NCBI GenBank assembly: GCA_026260175.1
Contig: JAKCWW010001043.1
Span: 1-47,491, forward strand
DNA length: 47,491 nucleotides
DNA from: Reticulitermes lucifugus
Taxonomy: Eukaryota; Arthropoda; Insecta; Blattodea; Rhinotermitidae
Reading direction: 5' to 3'
How positions within the stretch are numbered: position 1 is the stretch's first letter; the number at the start of each line of letters is the position of its first letter. The translations under genes were made by a program, and so were the position numbers. The notes under the pieces are model-generated. The model saw only the letters and a list, made by a program, of their open reading frames with translations, had not been told where the DNA came from and ran no database searches. This document shows, piece after piece, positions 46,935-47,491 of this stretch.

Positions 46935-47035
46935 CAAGTTGCACTTGAAGAAGGAGGCAGATCCGTGTTCCGAAACGTTGTGGCTTTTAATCTCGGACGA
47001 TATCCAGAACTTCAGTCGCGACCTTGAAACACCGT
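46935..47035 (+). repeat. Dispersed repeat H, single arm
   Basis: cttgaagaaggaggcagatc then EADPCSETL and a later cgaccttgaaacac block follow the right-arm pattern of repeat H. Confidence 0.55.
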
Positions 47036-47149
47036 GTTTTGCGGTTTGTAGTCTTAACGTGGGAGTTTTAGGCATTCAGGCGAGGAAAAGTGCATAAACG
47101 TATCTGAAGGAAATGGGGTATGAAAATGTGAAATAGTTTAATGTGACTA

Positions 47150-47282
47150 GGGTATGGTTCAGTGGCGTATTATGATGAACTTGATATAAGCGTTCGGTGT
47201 TTATAAAAGGAGGGAAATCTTTTGAGTTAATCTACGACTGTCAGCTTCTCAAAAGGGACTCCACTCCTTGGTGTTAAGAATG
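47150..47282 (+). mobile_element. LINE 3' UTR fragment
   Basis: gaaatcttttgagttaatct, then gactgtcagcttctcaaaag and ggactccactcc: the family 3' UTR block in its best-preserved form here. Confidence 0.65.
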
Positions 47283-47409
47283 AAATTCGGTAGCTCATCT
47301 GTCTGACATGTAGCAATTGTTAGTTCTGAATATAAAGTTTTGTTTTTAATTTTTTACTGTATGGTCTGCGTAGTTAACATCAAATTTGTGTCAGTATTCA
47401 TACACCTAT
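47283..47409. other. Short unassigned stretch
   Basis: Nothing recognised. Confidence 0.4.
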
Positions 47410-47491
47410 GCCGATCCCAGTGGCCGTACGGTCTAAGGCGTGGGTCTTCGGCCGCTCGCTTACTAGAATCGTGGGTTCGAATCCCACCGGG
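47410..47491 (+). mobile_element. SINE A copy 4, cut by window end
   Basis: gccgatcccagtggccgtac, then cggtctaaggcgtgggtctt and a perfect B box ggttcgaatcc at 47474-47484. The body lies outside the window. Confidence 0.9.

Overview
This is repeat-rich, AT-rich nuclear DNA of an animal, most likely an insect. No stretch shows a host gene: there is no recognisable conserved exon, rRNA or functional tRNA. The longest open frames (up to 181 codons) are unsupported, or fall in repeats. Everything that can be named is a transposable-element relic, a retroposon or a tandem repeat. The mix of repeats (a tRNA-Leu-like SINE, two related SINEs with a shared central block, a LINE family ending in a YGCETWS-type RT tail, internally deleted mariners) fits what I remember of termite and cockroach genomes. 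That placement is an inference from memory. The window could be intergenic or the inside of a long intron.

Layout. 1-6 kb: end of a 48-bp repeat, a SINE 3' piece, a 699-bp internally deleted mariner with TIRs and TA flanks, then unassigned DNA. 7.5-8.3 kb: a LINE 3' end interrupted by a 107-bp insert with a 13-bp target-site duplication. 10.4-13 kb: LINE scraps and a candidate hAT-like element holding two copies of a dispersed repeat. 14.2-15.1 kb: LINE tail followed by a 49-bp minisatellite with an assembly gap. 16.2-18 kb: a SINE and a hairpin-shaped repeat. 19.4 kb: a 32-bp near-perfect hairpin. 20.1-21.4 kb: a SINE and a 33-bp minisatellite. 24.3-25.5 kb: a SINE with target-site duplication and LINE tails. 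28.4-29.5 kb: a second hairpin repeat and a gapped SINE. 31.4-34.6 kb: a deleted mariner in reverse, a LINE scrap, a third SINE type and short tandem repeats. 35.8-39.1 kb: LINE scraps and two mariner 3' halves in inverted orientation. 42.0-42.4 kb: a different LINE 3' end. 44.4-47.5 kb: a SINE cluster, including two copies with clear target-site duplications and one cut by the window end.

How the parts relate. All elements look non-autonomous or dead. SINE insertions flanked by 13-15 bp direct repeats imply LINE-type retroposition by machinery encoded elsewhere. The mariner pieces keep DNA-binding and terminal parts but lack the catalytic core. I found no convincing unknown multi-gene system. 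The best leads are structural: the inverted-arm repeat family, the 19.45-kb hairpin, the inverted mariner pair, the SINE families that share a central block under different heads, and the 107-bp insert.
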